Source: Serratia symbiotica
GTDB taxonomy: Bacteria; Pseudomonadota; Gammaproteobacteria; Enterobacterales; Enterobacteriaceae
DNA: 64,000 nt
Reading direction: 5' to 3'
NCBI GenBank assembly: GCA_900016775.1
Contig: LN890288.1
Location: forward strand, 186,001-250,000
Shown here: piece after piece, positions 11,660 to 22,413 of the stretch
How positions within the stretch are numbered: the first letter of the stretch is position 1
Layout of the letters: every line of letters begins with the position of its first letter
Position numbers and translations under genes: made by a program
The notes under the pieces: generated by a model
Seen by the model: only the letters and a program-made list of their open reading frames with translations
Databases searched by the model: none
Told to the model about the DNA's origin: nothing

Positions 11660-12052
11660 TTGATATTAAATTATTGTTTATTTGTAACTGGTCCACCTTA
11701 TGGTACACAAAATTCTAGTACTGCTTATCAATTTGCTAATGCGTTATTATTGAGAAATCATATATTGTCTAGTATATTTTTTTATCACGAAGGTGTATTA
11801 AATGCTAATACATTAACTTCACCAGCTAGTGATGAATTTAATTTAGTGAAATCTTGGGAAGAATTATCACAAAAATATAATATTATACTTAATGTTTGTA
11901 TTTCAGCTGCCTTACGTCGTGGTATAATTAATTTGAAACAATTACAAAAACAAAATTTTTTATTAACTAATTTTAAAAATAGTTTTAATTTTGTAGGATT
12001 AAGCGCATTAGCAGAAGCATTAATTACTTGTGATCGTGTAATTCAATTTTAA
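11660..12052 (+). CDS. tusD: Sulfurtransferase subunit TusD (TTG start)
   Basis: TusD is the catalytic subunit of the TusBCD complex, which passes sulfur from TusA to TusE for 2-thiouridine in tRNA. The 130-residue protein (E. coli 128) has [10 protein letters not shown] near the start, [11 protein letters not shown], the sulfur-carrying Cys in [12 protein letters not shown], and the C-terminus [10 protein letters not shown]. No ATG is available upstream in frame. The codon at 11660 is TTG, preceded by TAGGAT, so I take TTG as the start. tusC follows after 10 bp. Confidence 0.93.
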   Translation: MILNYCLFVTGPPYGTQNSSTAYQFANALLLRNHILSSIFFYHEGVLNANTLTSPASDEFNLVKSWEELSQKYNIILNVCISAALRRGIINLKQLQKQNFLLTNFKNSFNFVGLSALAEALITCDRVIQF

Positions 12053-12062
12053 AATAATATAT

Positions 12063-12422
12063 ATGAAAAACATTGCTTTTATTTTTCTTAATGGACCACA
12101 TGGAAATTCTAATGGTCGAGAAGGATTAGATGCTATACTTGCTACTTCGATACTTAGTAAAAATATTAAAGTATTTTTTATTGGTGATGGAGTTTTTCAA
12201 TTATTACCTAATCAAAAACCAGAAAAAATTTTAGCTCGTAATTATATTAATACTTTTGGTATATTATCTTTATATAATATTAATAAATATTACATATGTA
12301 AAAATTCATTACAAGATCGTGGATTAAATCAAGTAAATAATTGGATATTAGATGTTAAAGTATTAGAAATTAAAGAATTATATTCTAAATTAATTAGTTG
12401 TAATAAAATATTAACTTTTTAA
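12063..12422 (+). CDS. tusC: Sulfur relay subunit TusC
   Basis: TusC is a structural subunit of the TusBCD heterohexamer. The product is 119 residues, the same as in E. coli, with [23 protein letters not shown] and [17 protein letters not shown]. The upstream gap to tusD is 10 bp, but the gap to tusB is 327 bp, which is odd for subunits of one complex. Confidence 0.94.
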   Translation: MKNIAFIFLNGPHGNSNGREGLDAILATSILSKNIKVFFIGDGVFQLLPNQKPEKILARNYINTFGILSLYNINKYYICKNSLQDRGLNQVNNWILDVKVLEIKELYSKLISCNKILTF

Positions 12423-12749
12423 TTTTATTTAAATAAAATAATAATTATTATATGATATATTTGATTTAAAGAAAATAAATGAGTATTAAATAATATTTAT
12501 TTAATAATAAAATTATTATTTTTTATCAAAATATATTAAAATTTTAATTATATTAAATATGAAAATAAAAAAATTAATTTATTTTAAAATTAATTAATTA
12601 AAATAAAAAATAAATTTTATATATTTAAAAAAAATAAGTTATTTTTAAAATATTTTTAATTTATATTTTATAATGTTAATGAATTTTATTAATAATTAAT
12701 TTTTTTATTTTTAAATAATATAGATATCAATTTTATTATAGGAATTTTA
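12423..12749. other. Expanded spacer inside the tus operon
   Basis: These 327 bp separate tusC and tusB, which are nearly contiguous in E. coli as I recall it. The stretch is almost pure A/T, has no reading frame of note and no strong hairpin. It ends with a ribosome binding site (ATAGGAAT) for tusB. I see no remnant of another gene. Confidence 0.5.
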
Positions 12750-13037
12750 ATGTTATGTACTTTAAGTCGTTCTCCTACTAAATTTGAATTATTTGCATTA
12801 TTACGTTTTGTAACGAAAGATGATGTTATTTTGTTATTACAAGATGGAGTATTATCTGGATTAATTAATAATATTCATTATAAATTATTATTAAATACTT
12901 CTATATCTATATATGCATTAGAAGAAGATATAAAAGCAAGGGGATTAATGAATTTCGTTTCACACAAAATTATTATTATTAAGTATAGTAATTTCGTAGA
13001 ATTGACTGAAAAACATTATAATCAAATAGCATGGTAA
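12750..13037 (+). CDS. tusB: Sulfur relay subunit TusB
   Basis: TusB is the small subunit of TusBCD. The 95-residue product equals E. coli TusB in length and shares LSRSP near the start, LLLLQDGV, YALEEDIKARGL and the C-terminal W. It is the last tus gene before rpsL (129 bp), the same neighbour as in E. coli. Confidence 0.93.
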   Translation: MLCTLSRSPTKFELFALLRFVTKDDVILLLQDGVLSGLINNIHYKLLLNTSISIYALEEDIKARGLMNFVSHKIIIIKYSNFVELTEKHYNQIAW

Positions 13038-13166
13038 TTAAAATATATATATTATATTTAATTATATTCATTAAAATATATATTTTATATAATTTTTATT
13101 ATATTTATAAATTAATAAATAAAATATTTTATAAAATACATAAAAATAAAATTAGGAGTATTTTAA

Positions 13167-13541
13167 ATGGCAACAATTAATCAATTAGTACGTAAACCAC
13201 GTTCTATGAAGGTTATTAAAAGTAAAGTGCCAGCATTAGAGTCTTGTCCTCAAAAACGTGGTGTATGTATTCGTGTATATACTACTACACCTAAAAAACC
13301 AAATTCTGCATTAAGAAAAGTATGTCGTGTACGTTTAACTAATGGTTTTGAGGTAACTGCTTATATTGGTGGTGAAGGTCATAATTTACAAGAACATTCT
13401 GTAATTTTAATTCGGGGTGGTCGTGTAAAAGATTTGCCTGGAGTAAGATATCATACAATTCGTGGTGCACTTGATTGTTCAGGTGTTAAAGAGCGTAAAC
13501 AAGCACGTTCTAAATATGGTGTTAAAAAATCAAAAGTTTAA
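13167..13541 (+). CDS. rpsL: 30S ribosomal protein S12
   Basis: S12 sits at the decoding centre and supports codon reading accuracy. The 124-residue protein is nearly identical to E. coli S12: [17 protein letters not shown] and [13 protein letters not shown] are unchanged, so the lysines where streptomycin-resistance substitutions arise are the usual wild-type residues. A clear ribosome binding site (TAGGAG) precedes the ATG. It opens the str operon, with rpsG 90 bp downstream. Confidence 0.98.
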   Translation: MATINQLVRKPRSMKVIKSKVPALESCPQKRGVCIRVYTTTPKKPNSALRKVCRVRLTNGFEVTAYIGGEGHNLQEHSVILIRGGRVKDLPGVRYHTIRGALDCSGVKERKQARSKYGVKKSKV

Positions 13542-13631
13542 TCGTTCTTCGTTAATAAAGATCAATATTTTATTTTAATATTTTAAAAATTTATAAATTT
13601 TTAAATAAGTATAAAAGTAACGGAGTATTTT

Positions 13632-14102
13632 ATGCCACGTCGTCGTATAATTAATCAACGTAAAATTTTACCTGATCCTAAATTTGGATCTGAAATTTTA
13701 GCTAAATTTATAAATATTTTAATGGTAAATGGTAAAAAATCTATTGCTGAATATATTGTATATTCTGCTTTAGAAAATTTATCTAAACGTTCTAAAAAAA
13801 ATCATTTAGAAGTGTTTGATATTGCTCTTGATAATGTACGTCCAACAGTAGAGGTTAAATCTCGTCGTGTTGGTGGTTCTACTTATCAGGTACCAGTAGA
13901 AGTACGTCCAGTTCGTCGTAATGCTCTTGCAATGCGTTGGATTATTGATGCTGCACGTAAACGTGTTGATAAATCTATGTTTTTAAGATTAGCAAATGAA
14001 TTATTTGATGCATCAGAAAATAAAGGTTCTTCTGTTAAAAAACGTGAAGAAGTTCATCGTATGGCTGAAGCTAATAAAGCATTTGCTCATTATCGTTGGT
14101 GA
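13632..14102 (+). CDS. rpsG: 30S ribosomal protein S7
   Basis: S7 nucleates assembly of the 30S head and contacts the E site. The 156-residue protein begins MPRRR and has [23 protein letters not shown] and [18 protein letters not shown]. It is preceded by an ACGGAG ribosome binding site and followed 94 bp later by fusA. In E. coli S7 represses str-operon translation through the rpsL-rpsG spacer; the spacer here is 90 bp and A/T-rich, and I cannot see whether that structure survives. Confidence 0.98.
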   Translation: MPRRRIINQRKILPDPKFGSEILAKFINILMVNGKKSIAEYIVYSALENLSKRSKKNHLEVFDIALDNVRPTVEVKSRRVGGSTYQVPVEVRPVRRNALAMRWIIDAARKRVDKSMFLRLANELFDASENKGSSVKKREEVHRMAEANKAFAHYRW

Positions 14103-14196
14103 TTTTTTATATAATAATTGTATTAATTAATTAGATAATTAAAATTATTTTTGAAATTTTAATTTATTAAAATACTTTAAGTAATAGAGGAATAAA

Positions 14197-16305
14197 ATGA
14201 CCCGTACAACACCTATTGAGCAATATCGAAATATCGGTATTAGTGCTCATATTGATGCCGGTAAAACTACCACTACTGAACGTATTTTATTTTATACTGG
14301 TGTAAATCATAAAATTGGTGAAGTTCATGATGGTGCTGCAACAATGGATTGGATGGCACAAGAACAAGAACGTGGTATTACTATTACTTCTGCTGCAACT
14401 ACTGCTTTTTGGTCTGGTATGGCTAAACAATTTAAATCTCATCGTATAAATATTATTGATACACCAGGACATGTTGATTTTACTATTGAAGTAGAACGTT
14501 CAATGCGTATTCTTGATGGTGCAGTAATGATTTATTGTGCTGTTGGTGGTGTTCAGCCACAATCTGAAACTGTATGGCGTCAAGCTAATAAATATAAAGT
14601 TCCCCGAATAGCATTTGTTAATAAAATGGATCGTATGGGTGCTAATTTTTTAAATGTTGTAAAACAAATTAAATCTAGATTAGGTGCTCATCCAGTACCG
14701 TTACAATTAGCTATTGGTTCAGAAGAAAAATTTATTGGTATTATTGACTTAATTAAAATGAAAGCTATTTATTGGAATGATTTTGATCAAGGTATAACTT
14801 TTAAATATGAAGATATTCCAGTAAATATGACAGAATTAGCTAATGAATGGCGAAAAAATCTTATTGAATCTGCAGTGGAATCTTCAGAAGAATTAATGGA
14901 TATTTATTTAGATGGTAAACAATTAACTGAAGAAGAAATAAAAAAAGCTCTTCGTCAACGTGTTTTAAATAATGAAATTATTCCAGTAACTTGTGGATCT
15001 GCTTTTAAAAATAAAGGTGTTCAAGCGATGTTAGATGCAGTTATTGAATATTTACCATCACCAATAGATATTTCTGCGATTAATGGAATATTAAATGATA
15101 AAAAAAATACTAAAGCAATACGTTATTCTAGAGATCAAGAACCATTTTCTGCTTTAGCATTTAAAATAGCTACTGATCCATTTGTTGGTAATTTAACATT
15201 TTTTCGTGTGTATTCTGGTGTAGTTAAATCTGGTGATACAATATTTAATTCAGTAAAATATGAACGTGAACGTTTAGGTCGTATTGTACAAATGCATGCT
15301 AATAAACGTGAAGAAATTAAAGAAGTTCGTGCAGGTGATATCGCTGCTGCTATTGGTTTAAAAGATGTTACTACTGGTGATACGTTATGTGATCCATATA
15401 ATATTATTATTTTAGAAAAAATGGAATTTCCTGAACCTGTAATATCTGTAGCAGTAGAACCAAAAACTAAAGCTGATCAAGAAAGAATGAGTATAGCATT
15501 AAATCGTTTAGCAAAAGAAGATCCATCTTTTCGTGTATGGACTGACAAAGAATCTTATCAAACTATTATTGCAGGTATGGGTGAATTACATTTAGATATT
15601 TTAGTTGATCGTATGCGTCGTGAATTTAATGTCGAAGCAAATGTTGGTAAACCTCATGTTGCTTATCGTGAAACAATTTGTGAAATAATTAAAGATGTTG
15701 AAGGTAAACATATTAAACAATCTGGTGGTCGTGGTCAATATGGTCATGTTGTGATTGATATGATGCCATTAGAATCTGATGATGTTAATTATGAATTTAT
15801 AAATGATATAGTAGGTGGTACTATTCCTAAAGAATTTATTTCAGCTATTGATAAAGGTATACAGGAACAACTTAAATCTGGACCATTAGCTGGTTATCCT
15901 GTTGTAAATATTAAAGTACGTTTACATTATGGATCATATCATGATGTAGATTCTTCTGAATTAGCTTTTAAATTAGCTGCTTCTATTGCATTTAAAGATG
16001 CTTTTAAAAAAAGCAAACCTATTCTTCTTGAACCTATAATGAAAGTTAATGTTGAAACGCCTGAAGATTATATGGGTGATGTAATTGGTGATTTAAATCG
16101 TCGTCGTGGTATTATTGAAGGTATGGATAATATTATTACTGGTAAAATTATCCGTGCTCATGTTCCATTGTCTGAAATGTTTGGTTATTCTACAGATTTA
16201 CGTTCTAAAACTCAAGGTAGAGCTTCATATTCAATGGAATTTATGAAATATGTAGAAGCACCAAATAATATAGCTATATCTATTATTGAATCTCGTAGTA
16301 AATAA
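14197..16305 (+). CDS. fusA: Elongation factor G
   Basis: EF-G is the GTPase that drives translocation. The 702-residue protein (E. coli 704) has [22 protein letters not shown] and NKMD in the G domain, followed by domains II-V with GRGQYGHV and GYPVVNIKV. An AGAGGAA ribosome binding site lies before the ATG. It ends the str operon: the expected tufA is absent, and a 36-bp palindrome follows within 20 bp. No residue in the GTPase motifs is changed. Confidence 0.98.
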   Translation: MTRTTPIEQYRNIGISAHIDAGKTTTTERILFYTGVNHKIGEVHDGAATMDWMAQEQERGITITSAATTAFWSGMAKQFKSHRINIIDTPGHVDFTIEVERSMRILDGAVMIYCAVGGVQPQSETVWRQANKYKVPRIAFVNKMDRMGANFLNVVKQIKSRLGAHPVPLQLAIGSEEKFIGIIDLIKMKAIYWNDFDQGITFKYEDIPVNMTELANEWRKNLIESAVESSEELMDIYLDGKQLTEEEIKKALRQRVLNNEIIPVTCGSAFKNKGVQAMLDAVIEYLPSPIDISAINGILNDKKNTKAIRYSRDQEPFSALAFKIATDPFVGNLTFFRVYSGVVKSGDTIFNSVKYERERLGRIVQMHANKREEIKEVRAGDIAAAIGLKDVTTGDTLCDPYNIIILEKMEFPEPVISVAVEPKTKADQERMSIALNRLAKEDPSFRVWTDKESYQTIIAGMGELHLDILVDRMRREFNVEANVGKPHVAYRETICEIIKDVEGKHIKQSGGRGQYGHVVIDMMPLESDDVNYEFINDIVGGTIPKEFISAIDKGIQEQLKSGPLAGYPVVNIKVRLHYGSYHDVDSSELAFKLAASIAFKDAFKKSKPILLEPIMKVNVETPEDYMGDVIGDLNRRRGIIEGMDNIITGKIIRAHVPLSEMFGYSTDLRSKTQGRASYSMEFMKYVEAPNNIAISIIESRSK

Positions 16306-16323
16306 TGTTTTTTATTTTGTAAA

Positions 16324-16359
16324 TTTATTTTACCCTCATTTAAATGAGGGTAAAATAAA
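16324..16359 (+). terminator. Perfect palindrome after fusA, probable transcript end
   Basis: An 18-bp perfect inverted repeat centred between 16341 and 16342 has a core of TACCCTCATTT/AAATGAGGGTA. It stands out from the A/T background because of its G/C pairs. It begins about 18 bp after the fusA stop. The right arm runs into A-rich rather than T-rich sequence on the plus strand, so it may act as a 3'-end stabiliser as much as a classic terminator. Confidence 0.65.
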
Positions 16360-16409
16360 ATATTTTAATATTTAAATATTTTATTTAATAAAATTTATTT
16401 TTTATAAAA

Positions 16410-16482
16410 TGGCCCCTGCTGGGTTTGAACCAGCGACCAAGCGATTATGAGTCGCCTGCTCTAACCACTGAGCTAAGGGGCC
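16410..16482 (-). tRNA. ileX: tRNA-Ile with CAU anticodon (lysidine-modified type)
   Basis: The minus strand folds into a full cloverleaf. The acceptor arm is GGCCCCT paired with AGGGGCC, with a discriminator A; the D arm contains AGCTCAGTGG, the anticodon loop is CTCATAA with CAU, and the T loop is GTTCAAA. The sequence is almost identical to E. coli ileX, whose CAU anticodon is converted by TilS to read AUA. The neighbourhood (downstream of rpoD) agrees. CCA is not encoded: the discriminator is followed by TTTT. A tRNA-Met identity is unlikely because of the ileX match. Confidence 0.93.
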
Positions 16483-16483
16483 A

Positions 16484-16798
16484 AACTATTATAATTTATA
16501 ATAATATATTATATAAAGTTTATTAATGTTTATATTATATTAATTTTATATAAAATTTTATTTTTTATCAATATATTTTTTTAAAAATATTTAAAATTAT
16601 TTAATTTTTAATATATAAAATTTTTATATAATATTTTATTTTTTTAAATATTTTAAATAAATAATTTCTAAAAAAAATAAAATTGTTTATATATTATGTA
16701 ATAAATTATATGTTTATAGTATAAAAATTCTATATTAATAATATATATTAAATATTTTTATTTAATATATATAATATAGTTTTAATTTATGAAATGAT
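16484..16798. other. Gene-free spacer between tRNA-Ile and rpoD
   Basis: These 315 bp are A/T-rich, with no reading frame, clear hairpin or recognisable promoter. The spacer lies downstream of rpoD and upstream of the tRNA on the same strand, so the promoter for the tRNA should be here, but no convincing -35 element can be picked out of the A/T background. Confidence 0.4.
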
Positions 16799-18625
16799 TT
16801 AATCATCCAGAAAATTACGTAAAATTTCAGAACGACTTGGATGACGTAATTTTCGTAATGCTTTTGCTTCAATTTGACGGATGCGTTCTCTTGTTACATC
16901 AAATTGTTTACCTACTTCTTCTAACGTATGATCAGTATTCATATCAATGCCAAATCGCATACGTAAAACTTTTGCTTCACGTGCAGTTAAACCAGAAAGT
17001 ACATCTTGTGTAGCACAACGTAAACTTTCTGAAGTAGCAGAATCTAATGGAAGCTCAAGATTAGTATCTTCAATAAAATCACCTAAATGTGAATTTTCAT
17101 CATCACCTATTGGTGTTTCCATAGAAATAGGTTCTTTTGCAATTTTTAAAACTTTACGAATTTTATCTTCTGGCATTAACATTCGTTCAGCTAATTCTTC
17201 TGGCATAGGTTCTCTACCTATTTCTTGTAACATTTGACGTGAAATACGATGTAGTTTATTAATTGTTTCAATCATATGTACTGGAATTCGAATAGTTCGT
17301 GCTTGATCAGCAATAGAACGAGTAATAGCTTGACGTATCCACCAAGTAGCATAAGTTGAAAATTTATAACCACGTCGATATTCAAATTTATCTACTGCTT
17401 TCATTAAACCAATATTACCTTCTTGAATTAAATCTAAAAATTGTAAACCTCGATTAGTATATTTTTTAGCAATAGAAATTACTAAACGTAAATTTGCTTC
17501 AACCATTTCTTTTTTAGCACGACGAGCTTTTTCTTCACCAATTGACATACGACGATTTATATCTTTTACTTGTGTAATACTAAGATTTGTTTCTTGTTCA
17601 ATTTGATATAATTTTTTTAAGCTTTTTTTTATATCTTCTTCAACATTTTTTAGTTTTTCAGACCAAGGTTTTTCTGTTTTAATTATTTTTTCAAATGAAG
17701 AACTATTAATTTCATGAGTTGAAAAGAATTTAATAAAATTTTTTTTTGGCATTTTACATTTTTCAATACATAATTTCATAATAATTCGTTCTTGAATACG
17801 AATACGATCCATTACAGTACGCATATTATTAACTAAAAAATTAAATTGTTTAGGAACTAATCTAAATTGTTTAAATACTTCAGATAATTTTATAATTTCT
17901 TTTTTTATGTTTATATAATTATTTTTATTATTTTTAATAATAAGATTAATTTTTTTATGCTGATTTTTTAAAGCTAAAAATTTTTGTTTTGCTAATTCTG
18001 GATCAATAGTATTATCATCTTCAGTATTTTCATCTTCTCCTTCATTAATTTGTTCTTCTGTAGATAATTCAGATCCAATATGCGTAGCAGTAGGAATAAT
18101 ATTTTCTTCTGCATTCGGATCAATAAATCCAATAATTAGATCTGATAGTCGAGTTTTACCAGATTCAACATAAGTATATTGTTCTAATAAATAATTAATA
18201 GCTTCTGGATATTCAGAAACAGAACATTGTACTTGATTAATTCCATCTTCAATACGTTTAGCAATATCAATTTCACCTTCACGTGTTAATAATTCTACAG
18301 TACCCATTTCTCGCATATACATACGTATTGGATCAGTAGTTCGACCAATTTCAGATTCAACATTAGATAATACTTGAGCAACAGCTTCTACAGCATCTTC
18401 ATCGGTATCATTAGTATTTTCAGCTAACATTAAATCATCAGCATCTGGTGCTTCTTCCATAACTGGAATACCCATATCATTAATCATTTGTATGATATCT
18501 GCTATCTGATCAGAATCAATAATATCTTCAGGTAAATGATCATTAACTTCAGCATAAGTTAAATAACCTTGTTCTTTACCATGAGTTACAAGTAGTTTTA
18601 GCTGTGATTGTGGATTTTGATCCAT
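16799..18625 (-). CDS. rpoD: RNA polymerase sigma-70 factor
   Basis: RpoD is the primary sigma factor. The 608-residue protein (E. coli 613) has region 1.1 ([20 protein letters not shown]), an acidic stretch, region 1.2 ([19 protein letters not shown]), a divergent Lys/Asn-rich non-conserved region (about 200-350), region 2 with [20 protein letters not shown], region 3, and the 4.2 helix-turn-helix ending [20 protein letters not shown]. The promoter-recognition residues look intact. It follows dnaG by 150 bp, as in the E. coli macromolecular-synthesis operon. Confidence 0.98.
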   Translation of the reverse strand: MDQNPQSQLKLLVTHGKEQGYLTYAEVNDHLPEDIIDSDQIADIIQMINDMGIPVMEEAPDADDLMLAENTNDTDEDAVEAVAQVLSNVESEIGRTTDPIRMYMREMGTVELLTREGEIDIAKRIEDGINQVQCSVSEYPEAINYLLEQYTYVESGKTRLSDLIIGFIDPNAEENIIPTATHIGSELSTEEQINEGEDENTEDDNTIDPELAKQKFLALKNQHKKINLIIKNNKNNYINIKKEIIKLSEVFKQFRLVPKQFNFLVNNMRTVMDRIRIQERIIMKLCIEKCKMPKKNFIKFFSTHEINSSSFEKIIKTEKPWSEKLKNVEEDIKKSLKKLYQIEQETNLSITQVKDINRRMSIGEEKARRAKKEMVEANLRLVISIAKKYTNRGLQFLDLIQEGNIGLMKAVDKFEYRRGYKFSTYATWWIRQAITRSIADQARTIRIPVHMIETINKLHRISRQMLQEIGREPMPEELAERMLMPEDKIRKVLKIAKEPISMETPIGDDENSHLGDFIEDTNLELPLDSATSESLRCATQDVLSGLTAREAKVLRMRFGIDMNTDHTLEEVGKQFDVTRERIRQIEAKALRKLRHPSRSEILRNFLDD

Positions 18626-18775
18626 AAGACAATTCCAAACTTCAGAGTATTATAGGGTTAGTATAAATTAATTAAATTGCTAATAATATAGAATTTATAT
18701 TCTATTATTTAAATTATTAAAATTTTATATAATAAAAATTATGTTTTATATATTAGTATTTTAAATTATTAAAAT

Positions 18776-20524
18776 TTAATATTTTTTTGCTAAAATTTGA
18801 TTTAGTGAATGTACTTTTTCACGTTCTTTTTTATTTAATCCATATATTCTATCTCGTGCTATTAATTTTTCTAGTTCTTGTTCAAGTATTAAATTATATA
18901 ATTTAGTTAATGTATCTAAAAAAGTTTGTTTGATTTTATCTTCAGTAATCATATGGTTCCATGTTGCTAAAATTTCAAGTTGTTGAATTAACTTGTTATT
19001 ACGATAAAATTCTAATAATTGTCCAGTAGTTAATTTTGGTTGAGATAAACAAGTTTCTATTAAATTAACAAATAACATTAATCCTATTTTTTTATTTTTT
19101 TTTAAATTGTCTAATGAGGGTATTAATTTAGCAAGTTTTGGATTTTGTATTAATAATCCTATTAATGTACGCATAATGGTTCGTTTAAATTTAGGTTTTT
19201 GATAGGGAGTAATATTTTTGATACGTTTGCTTAATAATTTTTCTAATTGATATTCATCTAGTAAACCTAATTTTTGACCTAATTTTTGTCGTAAATATAA
19301 TCGTAAAGTTATACTATGTACTTTATTTATAAGTGGAATTGCTAATGCACTTAATTTAGTTCGTCCATCAGGATGACTTAAATCTACTTGTAGAATTAAA
19401 GTTTCAAATAAAAAAATAGAAAGTGGTTTTGCTAATTTTATTCTTTTTTCAAAAATATCTTTTTTTTCTTTTCGTATTAATGTATCTGGATCTTCACCAT
19501 CTGGTAAAAACATAAAACATAATTGTTTTCCATCATTTAAATAAGGCAGTGCAGTTATTAATGTACGCCAAGCTGCTTGGCGACCAGCTTTATCACCATC
19601 ATAACAATAAATAATATTATCAGAATTACGAAACAATAATTGAATGTGTTCATTTGTTGTCGTAGTTCCAAGTAAAGCAACTGCATAATGAATACCGTAT
19701 TGTGTTAATGTTATTACATCTATATAACCTTCTACAACTAATATTTTTTTAAGTATATTATTATGTTTTTGTGCTTCATATAATCCATATAATTGTCTAC
19801 CTTTGTGAAATATTTCAGTTTCTGGTGAATTTAAATATTTTGGTTTTTTATTATTAATTACACGTCCACCAAATGCAATTACTCGACCATGTTTATCATG
19901 TATAGGTAAAATTATACGTTCACGAAAACGGTCATATGAATATCCTTGATCATTAGTTGTTATAATACCCACATCTTTTAAAATATTTTGATTTATATTA
20001 TTATAGTTAAATTTTTTTAATAAGATATTCCATCCTATTGGAGAAAATCCAATAGAAAAATAGCGAATAATTTTATCATTTAATCCGCGATTTTTTAAAT
20101 ATTGATATGCTAATTTTCCAATAGGTTGATATAATAAATTTTGATAAAATTTAGTAAGTTTATTCATTAATTGATATAGATCATATCTATAATGACGTTT
20201 AATTTTTAATGAATTGTTATTTATTTCATAAGGTACTTCTAATCCATGTATAGTTGCTAATTCTTCAATAGCTTCAATGAAATTTAATTTATCATAATTT
20301 ATTAAAAAATCTATAGCATTACCATGCGCTCCACAACCAAAACAATAATAAAATTGTTTTTCAAAGTTTACAGTAAAAGAAGGTGTTTTTTCATAACGAA
20401 ATGGACAACATGCATAATAATTTTTACCTTTTTTTTTTAATTTTAAACGTATATCAATTAGATCAATAATATTAGTATGAGCTAGTAAATCATTAATAAA
20501 TAAACGTGGAATTCGTCCAGACAT
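18776..20524 (-). CDS. dnaG: DNA primase
   Basis: DnaG makes RNA primers for replication. The 582-residue protein (E. coli 581) has an N-terminal zinc-binding domain (about 35-70), a TOPRIM catalytic core with VVEGYIDV, CYDGDKAG and LPDGEDPD, and a C-terminal helicase-binding domain. In the zinc domain the Cys40, Cys61 and Cys64 equivalents remain (ACCPFRYEKTPS, YYCFGCG), but the His ligand at position 43 is Arg (see findings). The catalytic acidic residues look intact. It lies between rpsU and rpoD, downstream of a terminator-like hairpin. Confidence 0.97.
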   Translation of the reverse strand: MSGRIPRLFINDLLAHTNIIDLIDIRLKLKKKGKNYYACCPFRYEKTPSFTVNFEKQFYYCFGCGAHGNAIDFLINYDKLNFIEAIEELATIHGLEVPYEINNNSLKIKRHYRYDLYQLMNKLTKFYQNLLYQPIGKLAYQYLKNRGLNDKIIRYFSIGFSPIGWNILLKKFNYNNINQNILKDVGIITTNDQGYSYDRFRERIILPIHDKHGRVIAFGGRVINNKKPKYLNSPETEIFHKGRQLYGLYEAQKHNNILKKILVVEGYIDVITLTQYGIHYAVALLGTTTTNEHIQLLFRNSDNIIYCYDGDKAGRQAAWRTLITALPYLNDGKQLCFMFLPDGEDPDTLIRKEKKDIFEKRIKLAKPLSIFLFETLILQVDLSHPDGRTKLSALAIPLINKVHSITLRLYLRQKLGQKLGLLDEYQLEKLLSKRIKNITPYQKPKFKRTIMRTLIGLLIQNPKLAKLIPSLDNLKKNKKIGLMLFVNLIETCLSQPKLTTGQLLEFYRNNKLIQQLEILATWNHMITEDKIKQTFLDTLTKLYNLILEQELEKLIARDRIYGLNKKEREKVHSLNQILAKKY

Positions 20525-20545
20525 AAATCCTACTTTACTAGCGTA

Positions 20546-20588
20546 TAAATAAAAATAAACCGTACTTTCTTAATAGAAAGAACGGTTT
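20546..20588 (-). terminator. Terminator/attenuator between rpsU and dnaG
   Basis: On the minus strand the spacer forms a hairpin with arms AAACCGT-CTTTCT and AGAAAG-ACGGTTT. There is one internal mismatch and an ATTA loop (20557-20588). ATTTTTAT follows, a T-rich tail. E. coli has a terminator at this exact site that makes rpsU mRNA more abundant than dnaG-rpoD mRNA. The position, the G/C pairs and the T-tail all fit a retained partial terminator. Confidence 0.8.
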
Positions 20589-20661
20589 TCATATATAACT
20601 ATTTAATTTTTGTAGTATTTAAAATTAAAATTAACATAATAAAAAATTAATTTTAAATAAA

Positions 20662-21345
<684 letters not shown>

Positions 21346-22359
21346 ATGCGAGTTTTAGGTATAGAAACATCTTGTGATGAAACTGGAATTGCAATATATG
21401 ATGAAAAATTTGGTTTATTATCTAATAAATTATATAGTCAAGGAAAATTACATGCTAATTATTTTGGTGTAGTACCAGAGTTAGCTGCACGAGATCATAT
21501 AATAAAAATTATACCATTAATTCAAGATTCTTTAAATGAAGCTAATTTATCTTTTTCTGATATTAATGCTATAGCTTATACAGCTGGACCTGGTTTAGTA
21601 GGTTCACTATTAGTAGGAGCTACTGTTGGTCATTCATTAGCTTTTTCCTTAGGAATACCAATTATTCCAGTACATCATATGGAAGGTCATCTTTTATCAC
21701 CTATGTTAGAAGGTGTAAAATTAATTTTTCCATTAGTTGCTCTTTTAGTATCAGGAGGACATACTCAATTAATTAGTGTTAAAGATATAGGTCATTATAA
21801 ATTATTAGGTGAATCAGTGGATGATGCTGTTGGTGAAGCATTTGATAAAATTGCTAAATTTCTTGGTTTAAGTTATCCTGGAGGAAAAGCATTATCAGAA
21901 TTAGCAAAAAATGGAAGAATAAATCGTTTTATATTTCCACGTCCAATGACTAATTGTCCTGGTTTAGATTTTAGTTTTTCAGGATTAAAAACTTATGTAG
22001 CTAATATTATTAAATCTAATAATGATAATAATCAAACTTATGCTGATATAGCTTATGCTTTTGAAGATGCAGTAGTAGATACATTAATAATAAAATGTAA
22101 ACGTGCATTAAAACATACTGGTTTCAAAAATTTATTAATAGCAGGTGGTGTAAGTGCTAATTGTATATTACGTTCTAAATTAAAAATTATGATGAAAAAA
22201 CGTAATGCTAAAATATTTTATCCTAGTAAAAAATTTTGTACTGATAATGGTGCAATGATTGCTTATGTTGGTATATTACGTTTAAAAAACAATCTTAATA
22301 AGAAATTAAAAATTTTAGTTAAACCACGTTGGCCATTGTCAGAATTATTTAATATATAA
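21346..22359 (+). CDS. tsaD: tRNA N6-threonylcarbamoyladenosine transferase subunit TsaD
   Basis: TsaD transfers threonylcarbamoyl to A37 of ANN-decoding tRNAs, acting with TsaB and TsaE. The 337-residue protein has the same length as E. coli TsaD, with [14 protein letters not shown] at the start, the metal-binding [28 protein letters not shown] and the C-terminal [11 protein letters not shown] with its metal-ligand Asp. In E. coli tsaD is also divergent from rpsU. plsY, folB and bacA, expected next to it, are missing; cca now follows convergently after 54 bp. Confidence 0.97.
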   Translation: MRVLGIETSCDETGIAIYDEKFGLLSNKLYSQGKLHANYFGVVPELAARDHIIKIIPLIQDSLNEANLSFSDINAIAYTAGPGLVGSLLVGATVGHSLAFSLGIPIIPVHHMEGHLLSPMLEGVKLIFPLVALLVSGGHTQLISVKDIGHYKLLGESVDDAVGEAFDKIAKFLGLSYPGGKALSELAKNGRINRFIFPRPMTNCPGLDFSFSGLKTYVANIIKSNNDNNQTYADIAYAFEDAVVDTLIIKCKRALKHTGFKNLLIAGGVSANCILRSKLKIMMKKRNAKIFYPSKKFCTDNGAMIAYVGILRLKNNLNKKLKILVKPRWPLSELFNI

Positions 22360-22413
22360 ATATTAAAATTTATTTTATGAAAATTATTAATAATGATATT
22401 AATATTATTAATT

